Assembly (NCBI RefSeq): GCF_002858865.1 | Contig: NZ_PJRR01000007.1 | Coordinates: 140,622 to 204,621, forward strand | Reading direction: 5' to 3' | From: Caulobacter vibrioides | Lineage (GTDB): Bacteria; Pseudomonadota; Alphaproteobacteria; Caulobacterales; Caulobacteraceae | DNA: 64,000 nucleotides | Shown here: piece after piece, positions 42,786-56,712 of the stretch | Layout of the letters: every line of letters begins with the position of its first letter | How positions within the stretch are numbered: the stretch's first letter is position 1 | Notes under the pieces: generated by a model | The model's input: the letters and a program-made list of their open reading frames with translations, nothing else | Database searches by the model: none | Told to the model about the DNA's origin: nothing | Made by a program: the position numbers and the translations under genes

Positions 42786-42847
42786 GGCGGTTCTGGCGTT
42801 CGCGCTCGATCGAGAACCGCCGACCGGCGCGAACGCTGGGGTGGGGT

Positions 42848-44929
42848 CTAGAAACTTACGCGCAGCCGGCCGGTGATCGTGCGCGGCGCGCCCGGGGTGA
42901 TCCAGACATTGCTGTACGAGCTTTCCAGATAATAGGTGTCGAACAGGTTCTCGACATCCAGATGCAGCGAGACCGCCTTCGACACGTTATAGGCGAGGTT
43001 GGCGCGCACCGTCACATAGTCCGGCAGCTTGAAGCCGGTATTGACGTCATCGCCCGCGCGCTCGCCCACATAGACCAAGCCGCCACCCAGGGTCACCGAT
43101 CCCGGCGCATCGCCGGCCGAGCGCCAGTTGGCGTACAGCGCGCCCGAATGCTTCGGGACATTGCTCAAGGAGCTCCCGATCATGTTGGTGCGGGTGTCGC
43201 GGGTGATTTCAGTATCGGTATAGGCATAGACCGCCGTGGCCGTGATCCCTTGGGGCAGGCGCAGATTGGTCTCGGCCTCGAAGCCCTGGCTGCGCGCGGC
43301 GCCCACGGGAATGAAGAAGCCGCTGTTGGCCGGGTCGTTGACGAGGATGTTCTCCTTGTCGATGCGGAACAGCGAGGCCGTGCCGGTCAGGCGGCCGGCC
43401 AGATCCCACTTCACGCCGGCTTCCAAGGCCTCGCCCTTCTCGGGCGGGAAGGCGCCGCCCACAGCGTCGGAGCCCTGATTGTAGCGGAACGAGCGCCCCC
43501 AGCTGACATAGGCCGAGAAGCTCTCGTTCGGCGCCCAGGTCAGGGCCGCGCGCGGCGAGGCCTGGGACGGCGACTGCCGGGTGACCGTATTGTTGCGGAG
43601 GTTGGTGTTGGTCTGGCGGATCCAGTCCTGGCGCACGCCGACCAGCAGGGTGAACTGGCTGTTCAGCGTCACCAGGTCCTGCAGGTAGAGGCTCTCGCCG
43701 CGCAGTTCCTCCAGCACATTCTGGTTCAGCGGCGCGACCGGCTTGGCCTGACCGTAGACCGGATTGAAGATGTCGATCGCGTAGGGCGTCGCGGCCGTCG
43801 GATTGAAGCGATAGAAGATCCGACGCTGCTCGTAGGTGAAGGCGTCGGCGCCGGCGCGCAGCTGGTGCTCCAGGCCGCCGAGCTTGCCATCGAAGCTGAC
43901 CTCGATCCGGCCGGAGAGATCATCCCAGGTATAGTCGTGGATGCGCAGCTGGCGGCGCAGTTGGGTTCCGATCAGCGCGCCGTTGTGCGTGGACTGCCCC
44001 CGGAACGAGCCGTCGCGATACTGGACGCCGGCTTCCACCGCGACGCTCGGGCTGAAGTTGTAGGTCGTGGTCAGCTGGTGTTGGATCGTCTTCTGCGTGA
44101 TGTCGCCGTCGTTCGGTTCGCCGAGGAACCGCTCGCGCGGCAGCGCCTTGCCGTTGCCGGCCACCGCCACCAGGCCCCGATCATGCACGAAGTGCACGGT
44201 GTTGGCCTCCAGCTGGTAGAGCAGCCGCAGGTCGTCGGACGGCGTCCAGGCCAGCGACGGGGCCAGCAGCAGGCGGTCGCTGCCGACATGATCGCGCCAA
44301 CCGTCCGTGTCCTGATAAACGGCGATCATGCGGGCCGAAACGCCGCCGCCTACGGGGCCGCTGAGATCACCCATGATCCGCTTGGCGTCGAAGCTGCCAT
44401 AGGACAGCTCACCCGCACCCTGGGCGGTCTCGGTCGGCGCCTTGGTCACGATGTTGATCGAGCCGCCCGGCTCGCCCTTGCCCGACAGGGCCGAGGCGGG
44501 GCCTTTGAGCACCTGGAAGCGCTCGACGGTGGCCACGTCGCGCCGCGCGTTGAAGCCGCGGTTGGCCGTGAAGCGGTTCACCAAAAGGTCCGGGCCCTGG
44601 TTGATGTCGCCCGAGAAGCCGCGAATGGCATAGGCGTCCCACGCGCCGCCGAAGCTGTTCTGGCGGGCCATGCCGCCGGCGAAATCAAAGAGGTCTGACA
44701 GGTTGGTGACGCCGGTGTCGACGATCAGCGCCTCGTCGAGCACCCGCACGCTTTGCGGCAGTCGCATCGGGTCGATGACGACGCCGTTGATGCTGGCGCT
44801 GGCGGCTCGCGAGCCGGTGACGACGACGCCCTCGACCTCGTCGGTCTTGTCCTGCGCGACAGCCAGGTCCGCGAAGGCGAACTGCGAAACGCCGGCGCAG
44901 AGGGCGAAGAGGAGGGCCTTGGAAGTCAT
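42848..44929 (-). CDS. TonB-dependent outer-membrane receptor, siderophore type
   Basis: A 693-residue outer-membrane beta-barrel. Signal peptide to about residue 26 (FADLAVAQ), TonB-box-like EVEGVVVTGSR, plug domain (PQSVRVLDEALI; VERFQVLKGPASALSGKGEPGGSIN), then the 22-strand barrel ending in the terminal aromatic RLRVSF. It resembles ferrichrome/ferric-siderophore receptors. The start is ATG 44929, which begins the signal peptide. The promoter region shared with the divergent ABC operon carries a palindrome of the Zur type and not an obvious Fur box, so the ligand could be a zinc chelate; this is inference. Confidence 0.92.
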   Translation of the reverse strand: MTSKALLFALCAGVSQFAFADLAVAQDKTDEVEGVVVTGSRAASASINGVVIDPMRLPQSVRVLDEALIVDTGVTNLSDLFDFAGGMARQNSFGGAWDAYAIRGFSGDINQGPDLLVNRFTANRGFNARRDVATVERFQVLKGPASALSGKGEPGGSINIVTKAPTETAQGAGELSYGSFDAKRIMGDLSGPVGGGVSARMIAVYQDTDGWRDHVGSDRLLLAPSLAWTPSDDLRLLYQLEANTVHFVHDRGLVAVAGNGKALPRERFLGEPNDGDITQKTIQHQLTTTYNFSPSVAVEAGVQYRDGSFRGQSTHNGALIGTQLRRQLRIHDYTWDDLSGRIEVSFDGKLGGLEHQLRAGADAFTYEQRRIFYRFNPTAATPYAIDIFNPVYGQAKPVAPLNQNVLEELRGESLYLQDLVTLNSQFTLLVGVRQDWIRQTNTNLRNNTVTRQSPSQASPRAALTWAPNESFSAYVSWGRSFRYNQGSDAVGGAFPPEKGEALEAGVKWDLAGRLTGTASLFRIDKENILVNDPANSGFFIPVGAARSQGFEAETNLRLPQGITATAVYAYTDTEITRDTRTNMIGSSLSNVPKHSGALYANWRSAGDAPGSVTLGGGLVYVGERAGDDVNTGFKLPDYVTVRANLAYNVSKAVSLHLDVENLFDTYYLESSYSNVWITPGAPRTITGRLRVSF

Positions 44930-45008
44930 GTCTGGATCTCGCTGGAGAACGGCGGTCTGGGTTGGGGCGGTCGAATAGGCGAGGGCTTGATCGACGGTCA
45001 AGGCAATT

Positions 45009-45023
45009 GTTATGATATAACAT
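45009..45023. promoter_or_regulatory. Zur-like operator between TonB receptor and ABC operon
   Basis: TGTTATGATATAACA is a perfect 6-3-6 palindrome and matches the Zur-box core of proteobacteria (TGTTATANTATAACA) at all but one position. It lies 79 bp before the receptor ATG and 44 bp before the ABC GTG, in an AT-rich patch, so it can control both directions. Confidence 0.65.
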
Positions 45024-45067
45024 CACTTGATGGCGCAAGCGGCGCCGCAGAGGCTCAAGAGGGTGGC

Positions 45068-45802
45068 GTGAAGACCGTGGATGGCGACAAAGCGATCGAG
45101 ATCGCAGATCTCGTGGTGCGGTACGGTGATCGCGCCGTGATCGACCACCTGGCCCTGACGGTCAGGGCCGGAGAGGTCTACGGCCTGCTCGGCGGCAACG
45201 GCGCGGGGAAGTCGACCACGCTTCAGGCGATCCTCGGCTTTGTCCGCCCCAGCGCCGGACGCGTCCGCGTGGTCGGCCGCGATCCTGCGTCGGAGCCCGC
45301 CGAGGTGCGGCGCGCCATCGCCTACATTCCCGAGAACGTGGCGCTGTACGAGCACCTGACCGCGCGCGAGAACATCGACTACTTCCTGCGGCTGGCGGGC
45401 CTGCGCCCGGTCGCCGACGAGATCAACAAGGCGTTCGGCACGGTCGGTCTGGCTGAAGAGGCCTGGGAGCGCCGGGTGTCGGGCTTCTCCAAGGGCATGC
45501 GGCAGAAGACGGCCATCGCCCTGGCGGTGCTGCGCCGCGCGTCGGTGCTGCTGCTGGACGAGCCGACCTCCGGCCTTGATCCCGGAGCCACCGCCGACTT
45601 CAACGCCCTGGTGTCGCGCCTGCGCGGGGAGGGGGCGGCGATCCTCATCGTCACCCACGACCTGATCGGCGTCGCCGACATCGCCGACCGGATCGGGTTT
45701 CTGGAGCGTGGCCGGATCAGTGACGAGATGGTCGCCGAGGGCCCTGAGCGTTTCGACCTTCGCGCCCTGCACAACCGCTTCTCGAGGGCGCGGGCGGCAT
45801 GA
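45068..45802 (+). CDS. ABC transporter ATP-binding protein
   Basis: A 244-residue ATPase: Walker A GLLGGNGAGKSTT near residue 39, Q-loop region YIPENVALYEHLTARENI, signature VSGFSKGMRQK and Walker B VLLLDEPTSGLDP with the H-loop VTHD. It belongs to the NosF/CcmA-like group that pairs with ABC-2 permeases. The GTG at 45068 starts the protein; frames upstream run through the operator. It overlaps the next gene by four bases. With two permease genes downstream it forms a complete exporter, cargo unknown. Confidence 0.92.
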   Translation: MKTVDGDKAIEIADLVVRYGDRAVIDHLALTVRAGEVYGLLGGNGAGKSTTLQAILGFVRPSAGRVRVVGRDPASEPAEVRRAIAYIPENVALYEHLTARENIDYFLRLAGLRPVADEINKAFGTVGLAEEAWERRVSGFSKGMRQKTAIALAVLRRASVLLLDEPTSGLDPGATADFNALVSRLRGEGAAILIVTHDLIGVADIADRIGFLERGRISDEMVAEGPERFDLRALHNRFSRARAA

Positions 45803-47247
45803 GCGTGATCCTTTCGGTGACGCGCAACGAGCTGCGTCACCTTGTTCGGAGCCGGGTCGCCTTGACCGGCCTGATCCTTGTCGCGTTGCTGACCTTCGCT
45901 GCAGCGCTGACCTCGAACGCCTATCAGGCCGACCAGGCCGGTCTCCGCGAGCGTCTGCAGCACGCCGCCGATCAGGATTTCGCGGCCCAGCCTAACCGGC
46001 ACCCGCACCGCGTCGTGCACTTTGGCCACTTCGCCATCCGGCCGGCCAGCGGCCTGGCGGCGATGGATCCTGGCGTCGAGGCCTATACGGGGAACATGAT
46101 CTTCCTCGAGGGTCATCGGCAGAACAGCGCCAACTTCGGCGACGCCCGTCAGTCCTCGCTGCTCGTCCGGTTCGGACAGCTGTCGCCCGCGCTGGTGCTG
46201 CAGGTGATCGTGCCGCTGCTGCTGGTGTTCATCGGGGCCGGAATGATCGCCGGCGAGCGCGAGCGGGGCACGTTGCGCCAGTCGCTGTTGGCCGGGATTT
46301 CCGGCGGCGCGCTGCTGAGCGGCAAGGCCCTGGCGCTGGGCCTAGCGGCCCTGGCCATCTCGACCCCGGCCTTTGGTCTTCTGCTGTGGCTCGGCGCCAG
46401 CGGCGGGGCGCGGCTCTCGGCCGTTGGACTGACCACGTTGGGCTATGTCGCTTACCTCGCCTTCTGGACCCTGCTGATCATCGCCGTCTCCGCTACGGCT
46501 AACCGCAGCCGTTCGGCCCTGATCGGCCTTGTCGGCGCCTGGGCGTTCATGGTGGTGCTGGTTCCGCGCGTCGCGCCCGAGGCCGCCGCCGCCCTGGCGC
46601 CGCTGCCGACGCGGGTCGAGACCGACATCGCCGTCCAGCGCGACCTGCGGTCCATGGGCGACAGCCACAATCCCAACGACCCCTATTTCGCGGCCTTCAA
46701 GCAGAAGACGCTGAAACAGTACGGCGTGACGCGGGTCGAGGACCTGCCGGTCAACTATCGCGGCCTGCTGGCCATTGAAGGCGAGAAGCTGACCTCCAGC
46801 CTGTTCGACCGCTACGCCGACCAGGCCTTCGGCGCGATGGAGGCGCAGGGGCGGGTGATGGACGCCCTGGCGGTGGTCAGCCCGACCGTGGCGATCCGCC
46901 GTGTCTCCATGACCTTGGCCGAGACCGACCTGTTCGCCTACCGCCGGTTCCTCGAACAGGCCGAGGCCTATCGCTACGATCTGGTGCAGCGCCTCAACCG
47001 CCTGCAGGCCACGGCGGTCACCGCCGCTGATGACGCCGCCAAGAGCAAGAACGCTGCGGCGGAGGCTCGCAGCCGCATCTCGGCCGACCACTGGCAGGCT
47101 ATGCCGCACTTCGACCCAAAACGGCCCTCGGCGGCCGACGTCGTGGGCCGCGCCGTGCCGGCTCTGGTCGCCCTGCTGCTCTGGCTCGCCGCTGGAGCGG
47201 TGTTTGCGGCCCGCGCCGGCCATCGCCTGAACCGGAGCGCCGCATGA
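45799..47247 (+). CDS. ABC-2-type permease with large soluble loop
   Basis: A 482-residue inner-membrane protein. The N-terminal helix (VALTGLILVALLTFAAAL) is followed by a periplasmic region of about 120 residues, a membrane cluster (SPALVLQVIVPLLLVFIGAGMIAGERERGT to VGAWAFMVVLVPR), a second soluble region of about 180 residues with heptad-like helices, and a last helix (VPALVALLLWLAAGAVFAA). The GERERGT motif is typical of NosY/ABC-2 permeases. The ATG overlaps the ATPase stop, and the stop overlaps the next permease, so all three are coupled. Confidence 0.88.
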   Translation: MSVILSVTRNELRHLVRSRVALTGLILVALLTFAAALTSNAYQADQAGLRERLQHAADQDFAAQPNRHPHRVVHFGHFAIRPASGLAAMDPGVEAYTGNMIFLEGHRQNSANFGDARQSSLLVRFGQLSPALVLQVIVPLLLVFIGAGMIAGERERGTLRQSLLAGISGGALLSGKALALGLAALAISTPAFGLLLWLGASGGARLSAVGLTTLGYVAYLAFWTLLIIAVSATANRSRSALIGLVGAWAFMVVLVPRVAPEAAAALAPLPTRVETDIAVQRDLRSMGDSHNPNDPYFAAFKQKTLKQYGVTRVEDLPVNYRGLLAIEGEKLTSSLFDRYADQAFGAMEAQGRVMDALAVVSPTVAIRRVSMTLAETDLFAYRRFLEQAEAYRYDLVQRLNRLQATAVTAADDAAKSKNAAAEARSRISADHWQAMPHFDPKRPSAADVVGRAVPALVALLLWLAAGAVFAARAGHRLNRSAA

Positions 47248-48599
47248 ACGCCCTGCTTCGCGAAGCCCGCTTCCTGCTGGGCCTTAAATCAGCCGTCGCG
47301 GCCATGGTCGCCCTGTTTGCGCTCACCGCTGTGGCGGTCAGCGCCGGCCTCGTCGAGGTCGCGCGCCAGGAGGCCGCCATCGCCCGGATCGGGCCGCAGC
47401 AGGCGTCCGATGTCGCTGCGGTCACCGACTGGGTGTCGCAGGGCAAGGACCCCGGCAACGCCGCCTACTACACCTTCCACGCCACGTCGGACCCGCCGTC
47501 GGATCTGGCGTTCGCCGCCATCGGCACCCGCGATGTCTCGCCCTACGTCCTACGCGTGCGGGCCCTGGGCCTCGAGGCGCAGCTCTATGAGGGCGAGATC
47601 GGCAATCCGGAAGCCGCGCTTCCGGGACGTTTCGACTTCGCCTTCGTGCTGGTCTACCTCGCCCCGCTGTTCGTGATCCTGCTGTTTCACGACCTGCGCT
47701 CGGGCGAGCGGGAGGCCGGGCGGTTGCGGGCCCTTGAGGCCTCGGTCGGCGCGCCCTCGGCGCTTTGGGGCGCGCGTCTGACCGTTCGCGCACTGGGTCT
47801 TTTCCTGGCGCTGGCCCTCCCATTCTTCGTGGGAGCCTTCGTCGCCGGCACAGCGCTTTGGAAGGTCGGAGCGGTGCTGGCGGTGGTGCTGGCCTATCTG
47901 GCCTTCTGGATCGTGCTGTGCATGGTGGTGGCCCGCGCGGCGCGCAGCTCGCTGGCCAACGCCATGACCCTGGCGGCGGCCTGGATGACCCTGACCCTGA
48001 TCGTTCCGGCGATCGGTCACGTAGCGATCAACAGCGCCATCCCGCTGCGCCAGGGGATGGAGCTTGGCCAGACCCAGCGCACCGCCGTCCACCGCGCCTG
48101 GGACATCCCCAAGTCAGAGTCTATGGACGCGTTCTTCCGCACCCATCCGCAGTGGCGCAACACCGCGCCGCTGGGCGAGGCGTTCCACTGGAAATGGTAC
48201 TTCGCCTTCCACCAGGTGGGCGACGAACTGGCCGGCGATCTGTCGCGCCAGTATCGCCAGGGGGTTCTTGAGCGGGCCGCCTGGAGCGAGCGCCTGGGCC
48301 TGGTGACGCCGGGCGTGGCGACGCAGCTGGCGCTGCACCGCCTGGCCGCCACCGATCCTGCGGCGCAGATCGCCTACCAGGACCGCATTCGCGCGTTCCA
48401 CGGTGAGCTTCGGCGCTTCTACTATCCGTACCTGTTCGAAGACCGGCCGTTCGGCCGCGCCGACTTCGCGCGCGCGCCGGAATATCGGGCGGCGCCGGCC
48501 GCCGGAAGCTGGCCCGTCGCGCTGCTTGGCGGCGTGGTCCTGATGACGGCGCTGGTCGGCGGAATTGGCTTTGTGCGGGGACGCAGGGTGGCGTCCTAG
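47244..48599 (+). CDS. ABC-2-type permease, DUF3526-like
   Basis: A 451-residue permease with the same architecture as its upstream partner: N-terminal helix (AVAAMVALFALTAVAVSAGL), soluble loop, membrane block with the FHDLRSGEREAGRLRAL motif and several helices, a second loop, and a C-terminal helix (PVALLGGVVLMTALVGGIGF). The two permeases look like diverged duplicates and probably form a heterodimer with the ATPase. Sets like this are often found next to TonB receptors. The start overlaps the upstream stop (ATGA). Confidence 0.88.
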   Translation: MNALLREARFLLGLKSAVAAMVALFALTAVAVSAGLVEVARQEAAIARIGPQQASDVAAVTDWVSQGKDPGNAAYYTFHATSDPPSDLAFAAIGTRDVSPYVLRVRALGLEAQLYEGEIGNPEAALPGRFDFAFVLVYLAPLFVILLFHDLRSGEREAGRLRALEASVGAPSALWGARLTVRALGLFLALALPFFVGAFVAGTALWKVGAVLAVVLAYLAFWIVLCMVVARAARSSLANAMTLAAAWMTLTLIVPAIGHVAINSAIPLRQGMELGQTQRTAVHRAWDIPKSESMDAFFRTHPQWRNTAPLGEAFHWKWYFAFHQVGDELAGDLSRQYRQGVLERAAWSERLGLVTPGVATQLALHRLAATDPAAQIAYQDRIRAFHGELRRFYYPYLFEDRPFGRADFARAPEYRAAPAAGSWPVALLGGVVLMTALVGGIGFVRGRRVAS

Positions 48600-48603
48600 A
48601 AGC

Positions 48604-52829
<4,226 letters not shown>

Positions 52830-52944
52830 GCTGACCGCTTTCCGAATTCTCGCCGCGATTTCGTGCGAACGCTTGTTTCCGGGAACAGGATCGCGCAACC
52901 AAGCGGTCAAGACGCGCGCCGAAAGCGCGAACAGGGAGATTTCG

Positions 52945-53373
52945 ATGATCCGCACCGCCATGATCGCCGCCACCGCGCTCGCCGCCAGCCTCGCAGCTTC
53001 AGCGCCCGCCTTCGCCGCCGATGTGGTGGGCCTCTGGGCTACGCCCGGCAACGGCGGTCAGGTCGAGATCTCGCGCTGCGGCAACAGCCTGTGCGGCAAG
53101 CTGGTGACGTCCGACCACATCAAGACCAACCCGGGCCTGAAGGACATCAAGAACAAGGACGAAAGCCAGCGCAGCCGCACCCTGAAGAACCTGCAGATGC
53201 TCTATGACTTCAGCGGCGGTCCCACCAAGTGGACGGGCGGCAAGGTCTATAATCCCGAGGACGGCGGCGTCTACGCCGGGACGATCGAGCTGGTCAGCAC
53301 CACCGAGCTGAAGCTCAAGGGCTGTGTCGTCGCGCCGCTGTGCAAGACGCAGAAGTGGACGCGGATTCGGTAG
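52945..53373 (+). CDS. DUF2147 exported protein
   Basis: A 142-residue secreted protein. A signal peptide (MIRTAMIAATALAASLAASA, cleavage after AFA) is followed by the DUF2147 domain: VVGLWATPGNGGQVEISRCG, CGKLV, and the end LKLKGCVVAPLCKTQKWTRI. Four cysteines probably form two disulfides. The ATG has AGGGAG six bases upstream. Function is unknown; the family is common in proteobacterial periplasms and outer-membrane contexts. Confidence 0.88.
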   Translation: MIRTAMIAATALAASLAASAPAFAADVVGLWATPGNGGQVEISRCGNSLCGKLVTSDHIKTNPGLKDIKNKDESQRSRTLKNLQMLYDFSGGPTKWTGGKVYNPEDGGVYAGTIELVSTTELKLKGCVVAPLCKTQKWTRIR

Positions 53374-53379
53374 GGCGCA

Positions 53380-54792
53380 TCAGACGCTGCGCCGCGCCGC
53401 CTTCAGGGCTTGATCGACGACAGACTGCGCCTCTGGCGTCGCTGCGTTCAGAGCCGCGCAGAACACGAGGCCGGATTTGGGTTCGATATGCACCTGGTGC
53501 CACCACTGGCCGTTCGAGCCCGCGTGGCCCAGTTCGCCGTTCGGCCCAACGCCCCATCCCAGGCCCATGGACTGGCCGCCAAAGGGCGGCGCATGCAGGG
53601 TTCGCCAACTCTCCGGCCTCAGGAAGTTCGCGCTCTGGTTGCGATGGGCCTTCAGATAGGTCAACATGTCGCCAAGGCTGATATGGACCAGTCCAGCGGG
53701 CCCATACACGAAGGGGAGGTCGTTCTTGCGCGGGTCGGCCACTGAATGCAGACGGCCGTCCGCTCGGCGTAGATGACCAAAGGGCTGGTCGAGCGCGATG
53801 GGATCGCCTGGCGGACCAAAGCCCGCGCTGCGCAGTCCAAGCGGCGAGAATAGCCTTTGGCGCATCAGCGTTTCCCATGGCGCGCCTTCGAGGGTCTCCA
53901 GCATGGCCCCGACAGCAACATAGCCAAGATTGCTATAGGACAGCGTCGTCCCTTTGGGACCGATCGGTGGTCGTTTCAGGCCGAGTTGGACGTACGCCCG
54001 TCGCACGGCGCGAGGATCGGGAGGCGGCGGGACCTTGAAGTCCCTCATGTCCTTTTGCTCGATCTCTCGTGGCAGACCCGCGCGATGTGACAGCAGGTGC
54101 AGAAGGGTTACGTCGCCATAGTCCGGATGCATGTCCGGCATCGTATCGCCGAGCACGTCGCTGATCGTTGTGGTCCAATTCAGGCGGCCGGCCTCGACGA
54201 GCCGCGCCACCAGGGTCGCGGTCATGGACTTGGTGTCCGAGCCGATGTGCCAGGCGTCAGTCTCCGCGACGGGCGCGGCGGCGTCCGCCGAGCGACGCCC
54301 GTCCACCATGATGACCGGTTCACGCCCAGGATGCTCAAAGGCCACGCCCATGGCAGGCGCGCCGGATAGCGTCCGCAGCCGTCTCAACCGCGCTCGGTCC
54401 ATGGGGCCGACTGAAAGCACGGTGTTGTCGATCTGGTATCGCGCGCCTCGGGTCAGGACCAGGGGCTGGGTGACGCCATCCTGGGTGAACGTCCCCTCAA
54501 TCCGGTCTGTTGTCGCCAGGCGCCCTTGGATGGTGAGCCCTTCAGACCAGGTCAGCGACAGAGAGGGCGGGGTCAACGCCATGGTCGCGGCGGGAAGCCG
54601 CAAACCGCCTGTGTCGATCACCGTCAAGATCGCGCCGTTTGGGCCGATATCGACCAGAAAGCGTGTCATGACCTCGTCGACGACGAGGGCCGTCGACCAG
54701 ACGCCATGGAAGGGCTCATCCATCGCCAGGGCCGGACCCGCGAGGCCCAAAGCGCCGGCGCCGATAATCCAATCACGGCGGGATAGGCGCAC
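53380..54792 (-). CDS. Exported serine hydrolase, class C beta-lactamase family
   Basis: A 470-residue hydrolase. A twin-arginine-like signal (MRLSRRDWIIGAGALGLAGP) is followed by an N-terminal beta-rich domain of about 110 residues, then the catalytic domain with nucleophile Ser185 in SDTK (SxxK), YSNLGYVAVG (YxN) and HAGSNGQWWHQ as the third motif. The extra N-terminal domain distinguishes it from the other serine hydrolase at 27487. It converges on the DUF2147 gene with a 6-bp gap. Substrate unknown; a true beta-lactamase is unlikely given the lack of a typical YAN motif. Confidence 0.9.
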   Translation of the reverse strand: MRLSRRDWIIGAGALGLAGPALAMDEPFHGVWSTALVVDEVMTRFLVDIGPNGAILTVIDTGGLRLPAATMALTPPSLSLTWSEGLTIQGRLATTDRIEGTFTQDGVTQPLVLTRGARYQIDNTVLSVGPMDRARLRRLRTLSGAPAMGVAFEHPGREPVIMVDGRRSADAAAPVAETDAWHIGSDTKSMTATLVARLVEAGRLNWTTTISDVLGDTMPDMHPDYGDVTLLHLLSHRAGLPREIEQKDMRDFKVPPPPDPRAVRRAYVQLGLKRPPIGPKGTTLSYSNLGYVAVGAMLETLEGAPWETLMRQRLFSPLGLRSAGFGPPGDPIALDQPFGHLRRADGRLHSVADPRKNDLPFVYGPAGLVHISLGDMLTYLKAHRNQSANFLRPESWRTLHAPPFGGQSMGLGWGVGPNGELGHAGSNGQWWHQVHIEPKSGLVFCAALNAATPEAQSVVDQALKAARRSV

Positions 54793-54858
54793 TGAAACGA
54801 CCTCTCTGTGATGCCGAGAGATTGTTTACAACCGAGGGGTGATCGTCAAGCGCAGCGC

Positions 54859-56670
54859 CTAGAGCGGCGCGCAGGCCTGCTCCATCCACGCCCGAACCTC
54901 CGGCTCCACGCGCGGGCCGATCTCGCGCAGCACGCGGGCGTGGTAAGCGTCGAACTGGGCGATTTCTTCGGCCGTCAGCAGCGCCTTGTCGATCAGGCGA
55001 CGATCGATGGGCGCGAGCGTCAGGGCCTCGAAGCGGTGCATCGGCCGCTCGCCGCCGGGCACGTCCTCGGCCGGCATGACGATCTCCAGGTTCTCGATCC
55101 GGATGCCGTACTCGCCGTCCTTGTAATAGCCGGGCTCGTTCGAGACGATCATGCCGGGCTGCAGGGCGATGGTGTTCGGGGCCTTGGAGATCCGCTGCGG
55201 TCCCTCATGGACGCCCAGATAGACGCCGACGCCGTGACCGGTGCCGTGGTCGTAGTCGAGGCCATGCGCCCACAGGGCCATCCGAGCCAGGGCGTCGATG
55301 GCCGAGCCGGTGGTGCCGGCCGGGAAGCGCAGGCGGGCGATGGCCAGATGGCCCTTCAGCACGAGCGTATTGCGCTGGACCATCTCGGCGCTCGGTTCGC
55401 CGATCGCGACGGTGCGGGTGACGTCGGTCGTGCCGTCCAGGTATTGGCCGCCGCTGTCGACAAGCAGCAGCGAGCCCATCTTCGCGCGTTCGTTGCTGCG
55501 TTCGGTCGGGCGGTAGTGGGGCAGGGCGCCGTGGCCGTTGGCCGCGCCGATGGTGTCGAAGGAAAGATCCTTCAGCACGCCGGTGGCCTCACGGAAGGCT
55601 TCCAGCTTGGCGACGGCTTCCTTCTCGTCCGGCGGGTTGATCTGGCCCTCGGTGGCCAGCCAGTGCAGGAAGCGGGTCAGGGCCGCGCCGTCGCGGCGGT
55701 GCGCCTCGCGCGTGCCGTCCAGCTCGACGGCGTTCTTGCAGGCGCGCGGCATCGTGCAGGGGTCCATCGCCCGCACCACGGTCGCGCCGGCGGCGGTCAG
55801 GGTGTCGAAGTACCAGGCCGAGGACTGGGCCGGATCGACGACGACGCTCTTGCCTGACAGGTCGGCCAGGGCCGTCTCCAGCTTGTCCGAGGTCTCCAGC
55901 GAAACCTGGTTGCCGAGCCAGGCCGGCAGGTCGGCGGTCACCTTGGCCGGCTCCAGGAACAGGCGCGCCGTGCCGTCGGCATTGAGGATGGCCTGCGACA
56001 GCGGCAGCGGGGTGCGGATCACGTCGCCGCCGCGCACGTTGAACAGCCAGGCGATCGAGGCCGGGGCGGTGATCACGGCGGCGTCGGCGCCCAGCGCCGC
56101 GACCGAGGCGCCGACGCGGGCGCGCTTGGCGCTGGACTCTTCGCCGGCGTGTTCGAGGGGCTGCGGAACGACGGGGGCCATGGGCTGCGGCGGGCGCGCC
56201 GAACCCCAGGCCTGGTCGACGGGATTAGCCTCGACGGGCTTCAGCACCGCGCCCGCGCGGGTGGCGGCGGCCTTCAGGCCGTCCAGGGCGGCTGGGCTGT
56301 GCAGGCGGGCGTCGTAGCCGATGACGGCGCCCTTCGACACGGTCTCCAGATAGGCGGGCACGCCGCCCTCGACGAGGTCGCGGATCTCGAACACGCCCTG
56401 ATCGACCTGCTCGCGGACCTGCAGCGTATAGCGGCCGTCGACGAAGACGGCGGCGCGGTCGCTCAGGATCACGCCCGCGCCGGCCGAACCGGTAAAGCCG
56501 CTGGCCCAGGCCAGCCGGTCATTGGCGGCGGGCAGATATTCGTTCTGGTGCTCGTCCTCGTGCGGCACGAGGAAGCCGTCCAGCCCCTGCGCCGCCATGG
56601 CCTGGCGGATCAGCGGGACGTGCTTGGGGCCGAAGGAGGGATCGGTGGATTCGTCGAAGGTCTGGCGCAT
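54859..56670 (-). CDS. Xaa-Pro aminopeptidase (aminopeptidase P, M24B)
   Basis: A 603-residue cytosolic metallopeptidase that removes the residue before a proline. The C-terminal pita-bread domain holds the metal ligands: LLVDSGGQYLDGTTDVTRT (two Asp), GTGHGVGVYLGVHEGP (His), SNEPGYYKDGEYGIRIENL (two Glu). Two N-terminal creatinase-like domains precede it, as in the long, three-domain eukaryote-like aminopeptidase P. The length agrees with this group. The ATG lies just before repeat family B. Confidence 0.93.
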   Translation of the reverse strand: MRQTFDESTDPSFGPKHVPLIRQAMAAQGLDGFLVPHEDEHQNEYLPAANDRLAWASGFTGSAGAGVILSDRAAVFVDGRYTLQVREQVDQGVFEIRDLVEGGVPAYLETVSKGAVIGYDARLHSPAALDGLKAAATRAGAVLKPVEANPVDQAWGSARPPQPMAPVVPQPLEHAGEESSAKRARVGASVAALGADAAVITAPASIAWLFNVRGGDVIRTPLPLSQAILNADGTARLFLEPAKVTADLPAWLGNQVSLETSDKLETALADLSGKSVVVDPAQSSAWYFDTLTAAGATVVRAMDPCTMPRACKNAVELDGTREAHRRDGAALTRFLHWLATEGQINPPDEKEAVAKLEAFREATGVLKDLSFDTIGAANGHGALPHYRPTERSNERAKMGSLLLVDSGGQYLDGTTDVTRTVAIGEPSAEMVQRNTLVLKGHLAIARLRFPAGTTGSAIDALARMALWAHGLDYDHGTGHGVGVYLGVHEGPQRISKAPNTIALQPGMIVSNEPGYYKDGEYGIRIENLEIVMPAEDVPGGERPMHRFEALTLAPIDRRLIDKALLTAEEIAQFDAYHARVLREIGPRVEPEVRAWMEQACAPL

Positions 56671-56712
56671 GGGGAGGATTTAGGCCTCTCCGAGCGCGCA
56701 GGGAAGATGTTC

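Noticed and set aside
41786..44698. A plus-strand open frame of 970 codons antisense to the PBP gene and the TonB receptor
   Set aside because: It crosses two well-supported genes and the sRNA unit, and has shadow-frame composition.
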